Shown here piece by piece: positions 35,090-46,479 of a DNA stretch of 64,000 nucleotides. The first letter of the stretch is position 1, and each line of letters begins with the position of its first letter. The position numbers and the translations under genes are program-made. This DNA is from Dysidea avara. Lineage: Eukaryota > Porifera > Demospongiae > Dictyoceratida > Dysideidae. The notes below the pieces were generated by a model that worked only from the letters and a program-made list of their open reading frames with translations, did not search any database and was not told where the DNA came from. The stretch covers positions 5,720,507 to 5,784,506 of the forward strand of contig NC_089273.1 in assembly GCF_963678975.1 (NCBI RefSeq). Reading direction: 5' to 3'.

Positions 35090-38000
35090 TCCATTATAGA
35101 ATTTTATTACATCACAAGTTATTCTGTAGGGAGTTCAGCTGCAAACAGTTAATCTTATAGACAGTTCAGCAAGAAGACAGTCACCATGTAGAGAGTTAAG
35201 CAAATATATCACTATAGAGATTCAGAACATTACAAGTCACACTGAAGAAAGTTCAGCTATAAACAAGTCATGCACTGTGTAGAGAATTCAGCTACAATTA
35301 AGTCACTCTCTAGAGAATTCAGTTACACAGAATTCAGCTACACACAAGTCACTGTGGAGAGAGTTCAGCTACAAACAAATTACCCTTTAGAGTGATCAGC
35401 TACAAACAAAACACTTTGCAGGGTGTTCAGCTGCAAACAAATCACCTTTAGAGAGTTCAGCTAGAAACAAGTCACCCTGTAGAGAGATCAGCTAGAAACA
35501 AATCACCCTGAAGAGAGTTCAGCTACAAAAAATCACCCTGTAGAGACATCAGCTAGAAACTAGACACAATGTAAGGAGTCCAGCTACAAGCAATCACCCT
35601 GTAGAGAGTTCAGCTAAAACAAATCAACCTGCAGAGAGATCAGCTACAAACAAATCACCTTATAGAGAGTTCAGCTACAAACAGATTACCTGTAGATAGA
35701 TTGGCTACAAACAAATCAACCTGCAGAGAGATCAGCTACACACAAATCACCCTGTAGAGAGATCAGCTAGAAACTACACACAATGTAAGGAGTTCAGCTA
35801 CAAACAAATCACCCTGTAGAGAGATCAGCTACAAACTAGACACAAAGTAAGGAGTTCAGCTACAAGTAAATTACCCTGTAGAGAGTTCATCTACAAACAA
35901 ATCAACCTGTAGAGCAATCAGCTAGAAACAAATCACCCTGAAGAGAGGTCAGCTACAAAAAATCTCCCTGTAGAGAGATCAGCTAGAAACAAATCACCCT
36001 GAAGAGAGGTCAGCTACAAAAAAATCACCCTGTAGAGAGATCAGCTACAAACAAATTGCCCTGTAGAGAGATCAGCTACAAGCAAAACACCCTGTAGAGA
36101 GTTCAGCAACAAAGAAACTACCATGGAGCGAGTTCAGCTACAAACAAATTACCCTGTAGAGAGATCGGCTACAAACAAATCAGCCTGTAGAGAGTTCAGC
36201 TAAAACAAATCAACCTGCAGAGAGATCAACTACAAACAAATCACCTTATAGAGAGTTCAGCTACAAACAAATTACCCTATAGAGAGATCGGCTACAAACA
36301 AATCAACCTGCAGAGAGATCAGCTACACACAAATCAACTTACAGAGAGATCAACTACAAAAAAATCACCCTGTAGAGAGATCAGCTACAAAAATCACCCT
36401 GTAGAGATATCAGCTAGAAACAAATCACCCTGAAGAGAGGTCAGCTACAAAAAAATCACCCTGTAGAGAGATCAGCTAGAAACAAATTACCCTATAGAGA
36501 GATCGGCTTCAAACAAATCAACCTGCAGAGAGATCAGCTACACACAAATCAACTTATAGAGAGATCAACTACAAACAAATCACCCTGTAGAGAGATCAGC
36601 TAGAAACTACACACAATGTAAGGAGTTCAGCTACAAATAAATCACCCCGTAGAGAGTTCAGCTAAAACAAATCAACCTGCAGAGAGATCAGCTACAAACA
36701 AATCACCTTTTAGACAGTTCAGCTACAAATAAATTACCTTGTAGAGAGATCGGCTACAAACAAATCAACCTGCAGAGAGATTAGCTACACACAGTTCAAC
36801 TTGTAGAGAGATCAGCTACAAACAAATCACCCTGTAGAGAGATCAGCTAGAAACTAGACACAATGTAAGGAGTTCAGCTACAAGCAAATCACCGTGTAGA
36901 GAGTTCAGCTACAAACAAACCAACCTGTAGAGCGGTCAGCTAGAAACAAATCACCCTGAAGAGAGGTCAGCTACAAAAAATCACCCTGTAGAAATATCAG
37001 CTAGAAACAAATCACCCTGAAGAGAGGTCAGCTACAAAAAAATCACCCTGTAGAGAGATCAGCTAGAAACAAATCACCCTGAAGAGAGGTCAGCTACAAA
37101 CAAAACACTTTGCAGAGAATTCAGCTACAAACAAATCAGCTTGTAGAGAGATCAGTTACACACAAATCAACCTGTAGAGAGATAAGCTAGAAACAAATCA
37201 CCGTGTAGAGAGTAGCTACAAGCAAAACACCCTGTAGAGAGTCCAGCAACAAAAAAACCACCATGTAGAGAGTTCAGCTGCAAACAAATCACCTTATAGA
37301 GAGTTCAGCTACAAACAATTCACCCTGTAGAGAGATCAGCTAGAAACTATACACAATGTAAGGAGTTCAGCTACAAGCAAATCACCCTTTAGTGAGTTCA
37401 GCTACAAACAAATCAACCTGCAGTGAGATCACCTACAAAAAAGCACCTTGTACAGAGTTCAGCTACAAACAAATTACCCTGTAGAGAGATCGGCTACAAA
37501 CAAATCAACCTGTAGAAAGATCAGCTACACACAAATCAACTTGTAGAGAGATCAGCTACAAACAAATCACCTTGTAGAAAGATCAGCTAGAAACTAGACA
37601 CAATGTAAGTAGTTAAGCTACAAGTAAATCACCCTGTAGAGAGTTCAGCTAAAACAAATCAACCTGCAGAGAGATAAGCTACAAATAAATCACTTTACAG
37701 ACAGTTCAGCTACAAACAAATTACCTTGTAGAGAGATCGGCTGCAAAATAATCAACCTGCAGAGAGATCAGCTACACACAAATCAACTTGTAGAGAGATC
37801 AGCTACAAACAAATCACCCTGTAGAGAGATCAGCTAGAAACTAGATACAATGCAAGGAGTTCAGCTACAAGCAAAATCACCCTTTAATGAGTTCAGCTAC
37901 AAACAAATCAACCTGCAGTGAGATCACCCACAAAAACGCACTTGTACAGAGTTCAGTTACAAACAAATCACCTTGTAGAGAGATTAGGTAGAAGAATTCA

Positions 38001-39050
38001 CCTTGTAGAGAGTTCAGCAACAAAGAAACCACCATGTAGAGAGTTCAGCTGCAAACAAATCACCCAGTAGAAAGATCAGCTAGAAGAAGTTACCTTGTAG
38101 AGAGTTCAGTTACAAAGAAATCATCATATAGAGAGTTCAGCTACAAAGAAATTACCCCGTAGAGAGTTCAGCTAGAAGAAGTCACCTTGTAAAGAGTTCA
38201 GCTACAAAGAAACCATCATGTACAGAGTTCAGCTACAAAGAAACCACCTGTACAGAATTCAACTACAAACAAATTACCCTGTATAGAGATCAGCTAGAAG
38301 AAGTTACCTTGTAGATAGTTCAGCTACAACAATTCACCCTGTAGAAAGATCAGCTAGAAGAAGTCACCTTGTAGAGTGTTCAGTTACAAAGAAACCATCA
38401 TGTAGAGAGTTCAGCTGCAAACAAATCACTCTGTAGAGAGTTCAGCTACAAAGAAACCGCCATGTAGAGAGTTCAGCCTCATACAAACCACCTTGTAGAG
38501 AATTCAACTACAACAAATCACCCTGTAGAGAAGAAGTTACCTTGTAGAGAGTTCAGCTACAAAGAAACCATCATGTAGAGAGTTCAGCTACAAAGAAACC
38601 ACCTAGTAGAGAGTTTAGCTGCAAACAAATCACCTGTAGAGAGTTCAGCTAGAAACAAATAACCCCATAGAGAGATCACCTGGACGAAGTCACCTTGTAG
38701 AGAGTTCAGCTACAAAGAAACCATCATGTAGAGAGTTCAGCTGCAAACAAATCACCCTACAGAGAGTTCAGCTACAAAAAATCACCCTGTAGAGAGTTCA
38801 GCTAGACGAAGTCACCTTATAGAGAGTTCAGCTACAAAGAAACCATCATGTAGAGAGTTCGGCTACAAAGACACCACCATGTAGAGAGTTTAGCTGCAAA
38901 CAAATCACCTGTAGAGAGTTCAGCTAGAAACAAAATACCCTGTAGAGAGACCAGCTAGAAGAGGTTACCTTGTAGAGAGTTCAGCTACAAAGAAATCATC
39001 CTGTATATAGTTCAGCTACATTTCAAGTCACCCAGTAGAGAGATCAGCTG
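35090..39050. repeat. 31-bp satellite, ~125 monomers, ~247-bp higher-order period
   Basis: Monomer close to AGAGAGATCAGCTACAAACA followed by AATCACCCTGT. A variant monomer with AAACTAGACACAATGTAAGG recurs at about 36600 and 36847, and again at 37340, 37586 and 37829, spacing 243-247 bp, which is eight monomers. The right part (38000-39050) uses other variants (GAAGAAGTTACCTTG, AAAGAAACCATCATG). A small block of the same satellite is at 55405-55720. Confidence 0.93.
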
Positions 39051-39204
39051 TAAAAAAATATCCTGTGGGGAATAATGGGCATGTAATAAATATATGTATA
39101 TAATTTGTATAATTACTAATAAAATCAAAAATAATGGAAGTACTAAAATTCTTCTTTAAGTTCTTTTCTTCTTCCTGTAGTAAAGAAAAAAACACATGGG
39201 TTAA

Positions 39205-39510
39205 AAAAGCCCCAAAGCCAGCCATAGGCCGGCTTTGCAGTATACAAATACAAAAAGAAGTGATATCTAATCAAAAACAGCCAAGCTGTAAAAAAATGTG
39301 CGGCCCTCAAAAAGGCCATGGTGAAAAAAGATGTGAAATCCAAGGTGGCGGCTAAGAAATGGCTGTGATGGTAGGTTAATGGTTACATTTTAATAACGAC
39401 AATTCAGGTGAATTTTGTGCCAAGATTTCACATCTTTTTTCACCATGGCCTTTTTGGGTGCCGCACCTTTATTTACAGCTTGGCTGTTTTTGATTAGATT
39501 ACAATTTACG
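39205..39510. repeat. Foldback tail of composite element
   Basis: Left arm contains AACAGCCAAGCTGTAAAAAA, GGCCATGGTGAAAAAAGATG and TGTGAAATCCAAGG; the right arm has their complements. Same foldback family as 46060-46395 and 55895-56226. Confidence 0.8.
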
Positions 39511-39523
39511 GAATGCCAACGTC

Positions 39524-39569
39524 CTGTCCTTAGGGTGACGTCAGGCCTGTCCTTAGGATGACGTCAGGC
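39524..39569. promoter_or_regulatory. Two tandem perfect CRE palindromes TGACGTCA
   Basis: A 23-bp unit CTGTCCTTAGGGTGACGTCA plus GGC is repeated twice, giving TGACGTCA at 39536-39543 and 39559-39566, 23 bp apart. These are exact consensus CREB/ATF sites. No transcription unit is identified next to them. Confidence 0.5.
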
Positions 39570-39572
39570 CTG

Positions 39573-40060
39573 TCAAGTCACACGCGCAATCACACGCATT
39601 CAACCCTTTTTCTCACACCCACAGTTATAATCTCACGCAATTCGAAAGTTTCCTCAGCAGTAGGCGCTCCTTGGTGCTAGCAACGATACCTTAGAGGTGT
39701 GCATTATTTAGAGTAATATGACTGTTGTCGTGATCCGTAGATTCAAATGTGGATGTTGCCACCACGTAGCACGAAGTATTGGGACTTAACCAGAAATTAT
39801 CAGACAGGAGACTTCATAGTTTTGGGTGACCTCAAAATGTCATTATTTTATACCAGCAGTTTTCTGAAGTCGAGATTAGTTGCACGTGATGGAGGCATGG
39901 GATGGTGAAACGATTGTTGGCAGAAATGAATCTGCATTGAAAAGTTCAGGGATGTGTATGGATATATAATTGTACAAGGATTGTATGCAGTTCTCAGTGA
40001 ATGGGATTATGCTAGTGCACAAGGGACCAGCCAGAAAGTACAGTTTATCTAGGTAGGATT
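39573..40060. other. Sequence with no identified gene
   Basis: Richer in CpG than its surroundings and downstream of the CRE pair. A short open frame begins ATGGAGGCATGGGATGG near 39888, next to an E-box CACGTG, but ends after about 24 codons. A promoter with a first exon is possible but not shown. Confidence 0.35.
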
Positions 40061-40450
40061 AGGCCACTCCAAATAAATTTTCTGTTTCCGTCCACCGCAC
40101 GCATCTGGTTACTATCAGCTCTAAATATTCCATTATTCCGTATTCTTCCATTATTTTCCGTTATTCTTGCATTCTGTAAAGGCTCAATAAAAGCCATCTT
40201 GTAACACTGTCAGCTCACGTATCAGCAATGCTATCAAGTCAGCAAAATTCACGATTTTTGTTATTTTTCGACTGAAAATGAAGGTACATGTATTAAGCAT
40301 GCTTGTATGCAGTTTTTATTGCTGTGCCAGACAAATAATGGCTTGAATGGCTGCCAATCTGACAATGAAATAATGGAAATGGACCGCCCGCTTGCATGCA
40401 AATATGCCTGAATCCAGGACAGGAAACAAAGAATTTATTTGGAGTGGCCT
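40061..40450. mobile_element. MITE, AGGCCACTCC termini, 390 bp
   Basis: Terminal inverted repeats AGGCCACTCCAAATAAATTT and AATTTATTTGGAGTGGCCT. Flanks TTA (left) and TTG (right) do not give a clear target duplication. The ends and 3-bp-like flank fit a Harbinger-type MITE, weakly. Confidence 0.7.
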
Positions 40451-40629
40451 TTGCTAGTTCACTAGTTCAGATACCACACCCAGAATATATTATTCTGTAA
40501 TATAACCACACGTAGATGTAGCTAGTTATAGAATAGCTAGCCACAGTACAGTGTTAATGTATTGGTTAACAATTTTGCTATAACTAGCACAGGGAAACCA
40601 TGCTGATATAATGACATGGAATCCTAGCC

Positions 40630-41126
40630 CAGTGGCGGATCTAGGATTTTTAAAAGGGGGTTTCTGAAAATTGGCATAGCTGAATAAGGCATCTGATGAC
40701 ATTTCTCTAGAAAAGTTTGAGATTTTAGAAGCTCTGAAATTGGATTTTAGGCTACTTTTAGTTAGCAATTACAATAAATCCAACGCTTTAAACTGTAAAT
40801 ACTATATATAGCTACTAGTATAGGGCAAAGATGGTGACTATAAGTTGTAGCTCTGATTGCTCTATTAGAGTAGTTACTTGACTGCTCTATTAGAGTATCT
40901 CGATTGTTTTTAATACAGTGGGAGATGAAAAGTGAAGTGTTGCTGAGGGTTTAATAGCTATAAATAGTGTCAGTTAAGTGCAGCTACACTGGAATACAGT
41001 GGTTTATAGTTGTTTGATATAACAAATTGTCAGTACAACAATGTTTATGTATTTAGACTACCACTGAGTTAAATTTAAAAAGGGGTTTCTGTCGAAACCC
41101 CAGAAACCCATCTAGATCCGCCACTG
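40630..41126. mobile_element. CAGTGGCGG MITE, best preserved copy, 497 bp
   Basis: Ends CAGTGGCGGATCTAGGATTT and ATCTAGATCCGCCACTG. TAGCC immediately flanks both ends (40625-40629, 41127-41131), a 5-bp duplication. The interior contains TGACTGCTCTATTAGAGTAT (40879-40898). Superfamily not certain. Confidence 0.85.
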
Positions 41127-41131
41127 TAGCC

Positions 41132-42735
41132 TGCTAGTTATAAATTTGATAGTTGATTGCATGATGTGTCTCCATCATGGTCATAGCTTGGAAGAATCTC
41201 ACTCATTCTGGATTGTTCAACTTAACAGTCCTGGGACGATGAACTTGAGAAGAAAGTACCGAGGAAAAGGCACTCCAGAGGGCCAGTCTTCAAGGTACAT
41301 CCGTATCCAGAGCAAAGTCGATTGTTTCGCTGAAGGCTTGCTTGGTGAGTGTCCAATAATTTCGCACATGTTTTACTTGAGTTCCAGTTCGAAACTTTGT
41401 ATCAGTAAAGCATTGCCTTGCTCGTGCTATACGAAATATATAACACTCAAAGAGTGGTCTCGAGACGAATTATAGCACTCAGCTTCGCCTTGTACTATAT
41501 TTCGCTTTCACCCACTCTTTTTGTGCAATACTTTTCGTACATTATTGTTAATCTTAAGAACACTGTTTCTAATCCTAGCAGTGCTGTTCTTAATCCTTCA
41601 ACCGTGTCTCTTAACTATAGGGACAGATTCCTAATATTTGTAGTAACAAATATCTGTTAAATAAATATTTGTATCGTGACTGGTGACCGGCTAAATATCC
41701 ACTTCGTAACTAATACTCAATATATGTAAGGGTTTGAGACTTGCTTCCCTGAGCAATGGCTTGTGTATTTTAATTGTAACATGTAAACGAAATTTTAAAT
41801 CTTAAAAGTGTACTACAGTAGGTGGGTTTACTGAGAGTCACAGAAATAGAAGTTATAAAGCAACGAGCAGAAGGAGAAATTAGTATTAGTGGTCAAGGAA
41901 TAACAAGTAGTACAACAAGGAAATAGCGAAAAAGTAACAAAACAAGAGAGATTGCCTCTACCTACTAATGAACATATAATTCCTATACATACTTCAGTCT
42001 ACTACCTATGACTGAATTAGGGATTAAATGTCCGTTAGTATATCTGCAGGTATATACAGTAGGCAACCTCTCTTGTTTCACTACTTTTTTATTCTTTGGT
42101 CCCTAATCCAATTTAATATTTTTGATTTTTCCTTCTGCTTGTAGTATAATTTACTGCATACGATTTGTTAAATCAAAGACAATTTGGTATTACGTAAATG
42201 CTACCACTTATCACCATATAATTATAGTAACTAAATGATCAACTGATCAATTGATGTCTACGAATCTAAACTTCCAAACATGGTAATAGTCTTGTATGCA
42301 TAGTTGCAGACCCCACCCACTACATTGAACTAAGTTATACTGAAATACACTACCAGGTTATAATGTACATGTTGTGATTACAATACTAATAGCCACATGA
42401 TAACCTGTCAAATAACATACATCCAGAGACATATATAACAGTCAGTCACTGGACATTTGCTGTCCAAATAGCCTCTGTGTCTGACAATAACTCAGTTTGC
42501 TCAGACATAATGTCCTAGCTATCAAAAGAATGGATAGAGCCTTAGGATACAGTTTATCTGTTTGGTTTATGGCTTCTACTGCTAATCATAACTACCACTT
42601 AGTTGCTAGGAGACACTACATTCTCACAACCCAAGGGGGGTGGCCATGAATGTACTAGGCCTACTCCCATTCAATTAGCAACAGTTGTTAACTCACAACA
42701 ACCACCAATGCTTTGTGCAATTGATACAAGTGTTA
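41132..42735. other. Sparse region with hairpins, no confident gene
   Basis: An open frame at 41146-41475 has a donor-like GTGAGT near 41345, but no recognisable domain. ACGAAATATATAACACTC / CTATATTTCGCTTTCACCCA (41428-41520) forms an imperfect hairpin. A larger imperfect foldback lies at about 41930-42090 (CAAGAGAGATTGCCTCTACC against GGCAACCTCTCTTG). Confidence 0.4.
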
Positions 42736-42995
42736 ATGGCCTTTTCACAGCTAATGTGCATTGAATTCATAACTGCATCTGATTATGGCTTCAACTTAAG
42801 TGGATTAAATTCCTTTTCACATTACACCATTCCTTAAATGAATTGTGCCTGTTTGCACTAAAAGTGTTGCACCATGTTTGATCATGTTTTCTTATGCAAT
42901 AGTGTTAATAATGGCTCCTGTTTGTTTTCTAACTGTTACTGCTGCTCTCTCTTCGTCTGGACACTGATTCAACTGAGAAAACACTAATTCCTTAA

Positions 42996-43726
42996 GGTTA
43001 CGGTATAGTCACGGGCAATCATTCAAAATTTTGAATGCCTATCGATACTTTTTGAGAAGCCCATAAAATCAGTCTAGCAGCGTGAAAAGTTTTAAATGAA
43101 GGTGAAGCCCTTCATATTTAATGTTTTTATGTAGCTACAGTGTAGTTTGAGGCAGGTGGAACACTACAATTTGTTGTAGCAACACGGGTAAGCCAGCCCA
43201 TACATCGCTCAGCTCCAGCTGTCACTACCATGTTTTTCCGCCGCCAAATACAGCAAAAGCTGTAAGCTCTATTGGCTTTTCTGGGGCATAGTGATACTGT
43301 ATATTAAATTTATTAGGTCCTGTGGAAGCGTTTTTGGCGTGTTTCTTCCCAGTTACTCAGATACAAGCCTTCAAAGAGCTTGTTTCACTCGAAAAGCTAC
43401 TAAAAGTTCAATAAAACGTCTATACAACCAGAAACTTAAAAAATCGCTTCCACAGGACCTAGATATTTTAGTTGTTTAGTCACTTGTGTTGAAATTATAA
43501 GGATTCAGTAATCTGTTAGTCTGGTTTTTGACGGCGCGTTTTTATAAAACATCGCTCTATTGTAGACCACACACCCAAGAACAGTCGTTGTTCTGTAGTA
43601 AAAACAAACAAGCACAATTAGTTGTATTGCTAACACAACACAGTTGTTGAAATTATTTATCCCTGCTTAGTTTAAAGCAAGTTTTGTAATTTGTTCCGCC
43701 CACGCATTTAAAACTATTCCGTAACC
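42996..43726. mobile_element. TTAA-flanked element, 731 bp
   Basis: Ends GGTTACGGTATAGT and ACTATTCCGTAACC, flanked by TTAA at 42992-42995 and 43727-43730, as for piggyBac- or Kolobok-type targets. No transposase is present. Confidence 0.75.
43314..43466. mobile_element. Small hairpin element nested in the TTAA element
   Basis: TAGGTCCTGTGGAAGCG near the left and CGCTTCCACAGGACCTA near the right form a ~17-bp perfect inverted pair around ~120 bp. The open frame here is a by-product. Confidence 0.6.
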
Positions 43727-43924
43727 TTAATCACCAATGACAATTGAGAACTGCGGAACAAAGATTGTGTGCTCAGCGAAAGTGTCATCAACGAAGAAGA
43801 AGAATGCTTTGAAGGCAAGTGAAACGTTGTTTAGATAGGTATGCTCAGTCTTCACAGACTGTATGTTGTACACTTATAACTGGTATCATAACCTAATATT
43901 ATTGTAAAATCAAGACATGCGTTA

Positions 43925-44470
43925 GTTTGTCATGTGGCCAAGAAAGCCAGCAACCACACCATGAGTATATTAACAGGAAGAAAGAAAACAGCCTTTTCAT
44001 GCATGCATAGCTCCATGGCCCCTTCTCCAAAACACATTATTTTTGCATTACGGCTGTTCCCTAGGTAGGGTACGCCACACAGCAAATTTGATTAAATTCG
44101 CAGCAGCCATTTGCGAGATATGGGTGTTCAAAGTTTCATTTTAATTTCTTTGTTTTTTTCTTATGCCATACGGGGGTTTCGATTTCTTTTCGCACACTTT
44201 GCAACAATTGCTATAAAATGCAAACACGTAACTCAATTGCCTCGATCTTTAACACAAATTAAGAGCATGTAACGGTGGATTCACATACCAAGTTTGTTTG
44301 GAATCTGAGGAATATTCAAGGAGTTATGAGTGTTTATTCACGTAAAAAATCAAACTTCTGTCATGGCTACAGGATAAACTGAGAAAGAAATAACTTGAAA
44401 ATTGGTGTGTAGATAGGCTGATCATTGTAGCAGTGCCTTTTGATAGTTTGAATAGCAACAATTACACAGA
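43925..44470. repeat. Head region of a second composite element
   Basis: Matches the head at 34245 (GAGTATATTAACAGGAAGAA against GAGTATATTGACAGGAAGAA; TTTCGCACACTTTGCAACAA). Diverged and interrupted downstream by the foldback at 44474. Confidence 0.6.
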
Positions 44471-44473
44471 AAA

Positions 44474-44757
44474 ATTTGGAATTTTCAACTAGAGTAGGGA
44501 CCATAGCACATCGATAAAAAGTACTGAAACAAGGTGGAGTAGTGCACGATATTAAATCACAGTAAAACAATAAGAAGTGTTATATCCCTACTGTGCATTT
44601 CCATTATATATGGTATCTTGAGCACAGTAGGGATATAACACTTCTTATTGTTTTACTGTGATTTAATATCGTGCACTACTCCAGCTTGTTTCAGTACTTT
44701 TTATCGATGTGCCATGGTCTCTACTCTAGTTGAAAATTCCAAATTTTTCTTTGTACT
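44474..44757. mobile_element. Foldback element, ~120-bp arms
   Basis: The left arm (GGAATTTTCAACTAGAGTAG through AGTGTTATATCCCTACTGTG) is repeated almost perfectly as its reverse complement after a ~35-bp spacer. The arms would form a long hairpin in DNA or RNA. A second copy is at 54038-54310. Confidence 0.9.
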
Positions 44758-44837
44758 TGTTTGTTAACTTTGTTTTGTAAATAATTATTATGACTGGTGA
44801 ACCCACACATACTGCATCTGAAATGGCGCCATTCACC

Positions 44838-45400
44838 CCAATTATCGTCTGAAAAGTGAAGTATCCATTACACTTCGTTGTCAGCTATATTCAACCCGTT
44901 AAGCAGCATTTTTGAATCAAGAACTGTTCGAAAAGCAACTCTGCACACCGAGACGCATTGCAAAAGAAATGATGCCGCGTGCTCCAGTTATACCAATTAT
45001 CGTATGAAAAGTGAAGTATCCATTATGCTTCGTTGTTGGCTGTGTTCAACCCATTACATAACAGTACGAATCAAGAACTGTTTGACAAGCACCTCTGCTA
45101 TCAAAATAGCCACTATGAAAAATACGGACGATTTCCTTTACGTGAAGGGAAGCATCACGTGCTGTCGTGAAATTGACACTTTTCGCTGTCAGCAAAGATG
45201 AATGGGATACAAAGGAGGACACTGGTAAGTCCATGAAGAATGCATTGTACATACTGCAGTATGCCAAAAGGCACCTGTCGGGACAAAGTGACGTTGAACA
45301 GCGAAAAAATCAATCCCGTAGCCTTAGCCGTTATCGAGTTATGCTTGTTTGAAGGCATCAGTCAGTCAGTTACTTACTCAGTCAGTAGAAAATTCTGTTA
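44838..45400 (+). repeat. Copy of the repeat family behind the tandem array
   Basis: Contains two tandem versions of a ~150-bp block (AAAAGTGAAGTATCCATTAC at about 44850 and 45007), then a stretch reading as MKSEVSIMLRCWLCSTHY and DEWDTKEDTGKSMKNALY in broken frames. The inverted copy is at 53400-54010, where the frame is longer. It ends near GAAGGCATCAGTCAGTCAG. Confidence 0.6.
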
Positions 45401-46059
45401 AATAAATTATTTTTAAAATCCGTAGCAACTTGTTGAAAGCATTTCGGGTAGATCTGAAAGCTTGTTTGGGCTTAGTTTCACCTAACCAATGCTGCCTGAT
45501 CATCGTTAGGGGAAATTGAGGTTGTATTTTGGGTGATATTATTTTGTGGGCCACGCCCACTCCTTTGTGGTCCCTACTATACACTACGATATTGTAGTGT
45601 ATGATAGAGTTACAGTGACAAAGTTATAAAGCAAAAACCAAGCAAGTGTAAAATCGTGTGATCGCGATACTCTAATAGAGCAGTCACCGCAGGGTAAAAA
45701 AGATGTGCAAAAATGTCAAATAAAAAGCTTACCATAGTTCGAACCAGACCTGCATCCTTGACCACTGAACCACTGCTACCTTTGCTGATCACCTCACTTA
45801 ATTTCCGCTTTATAAATGAAATTTTTAGTTGAAATCTGCTTATAATCAAATGTTTGTAATTTCATAGATCTACCAATAGAAGTACTAGATTGTTCTAGAA
45901 CATTCTATGTATGTTCTATTAGAAGTCCTCAAAAAAAGTGCACTCTATTAGAGTATTACAATAATATTATCAAATATTGAATTAAATCATGCAATGAAAT
46001 ACATTTATAAGTCTGTCTTCAATAATTATCATTGTATCTGCATAGAAAAGAAATGTGAG

Positions 46060-46395
46060 TAAAAACAACCTCAAAGTCAGCCATAGGCTGGTTATGGGTC
46101 CTTATAAAGTACAAAATGAAGTGAAATTCACACAAAACAGCCAAGCTGTGAAAAATGGTGTGGCCTTAAAAATCCTGGGTGAAAAAAGTTGTGAAATCAA
46201 AGGTGGGGGCCTAGAAATGGCCGCAATGATGTTAATGCTAAAAAAAATTAATAATGGCTGTGTGTATTGTTAAAATTTATTAGCATTAACATCATTGCAG
46301 CCATTTCTTGGCTGCCACCTTTGATTTTACAACTTTTTCACCCAGCCTTTTTAAGACTGCACCATTTTTTCATAGCTTGGCTGTTTTTGTGTGGA
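46060..46395. repeat. Foldback tail of second composite element
   Basis: Arms contain AAAACAGCCAAGCTGTGAAA, GGTGAAAAAAGTTGTGAAAT and TTAATGCTA with complements around a ~35-bp loop. Same family as 39205-39510. Confidence 0.8.
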
Positions 46396-46479
46396 TAAAT
46401 TATATGTGTACATATTGCTATGCATTAAATATGAATTATATTTACCTCAGATGCAACACACATTAGTATGTATTTTGTA

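Larger units (their letters stand above)
34245..39510. mobile_element. Composite satellite-bearing element, copy 1
   Basis: Three parts in order: a head (34245-35060) starting near ACACGGTAGTGTGTCGTGCG; a 31-bp satellite (35090-39050); and a tail (39060-39510) that ends in a foldback. Related heads occur at 43925-44470, the head/satellite joint recurs at 52700-52830, and related tails occur at 45990-46400 and 55721-56230. The shared order in distant places argues for one mobile family. No transposase is visible, so mobility is inferred. Confidence 0.6.

Noticed and set aside
35090-39050. CRISPR-like regular repeat array
   Set aside because: Repeats are contiguous 31-bp monomers with no unique spacers, the variants form a higher-order period, and the genome is eukaryotic.
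40630-41131. Transib/RAG-like element because of a 5-bp duplication and CAGTG tips
   Set aside because: The tips do not match the CACWRTG heptamer rule and no transposase is present; the 5-bp match could be chance.
41146-41475. 109-residue open frame as a gene
   Set aside because: No recognisable domain, and it spans a hairpin. A donor-like GTGAGT near 41345 is not enough.
45735-45795. tRNA-like sequence on the minus strand (GTAGCAGTGGTTCAGTGGTC ... GGTTCGAAC)
   Set aside because: The A-box-like and B-box-like parts are too close for a tRNA and no acceptor stem forms; at most a truncated SINE head.
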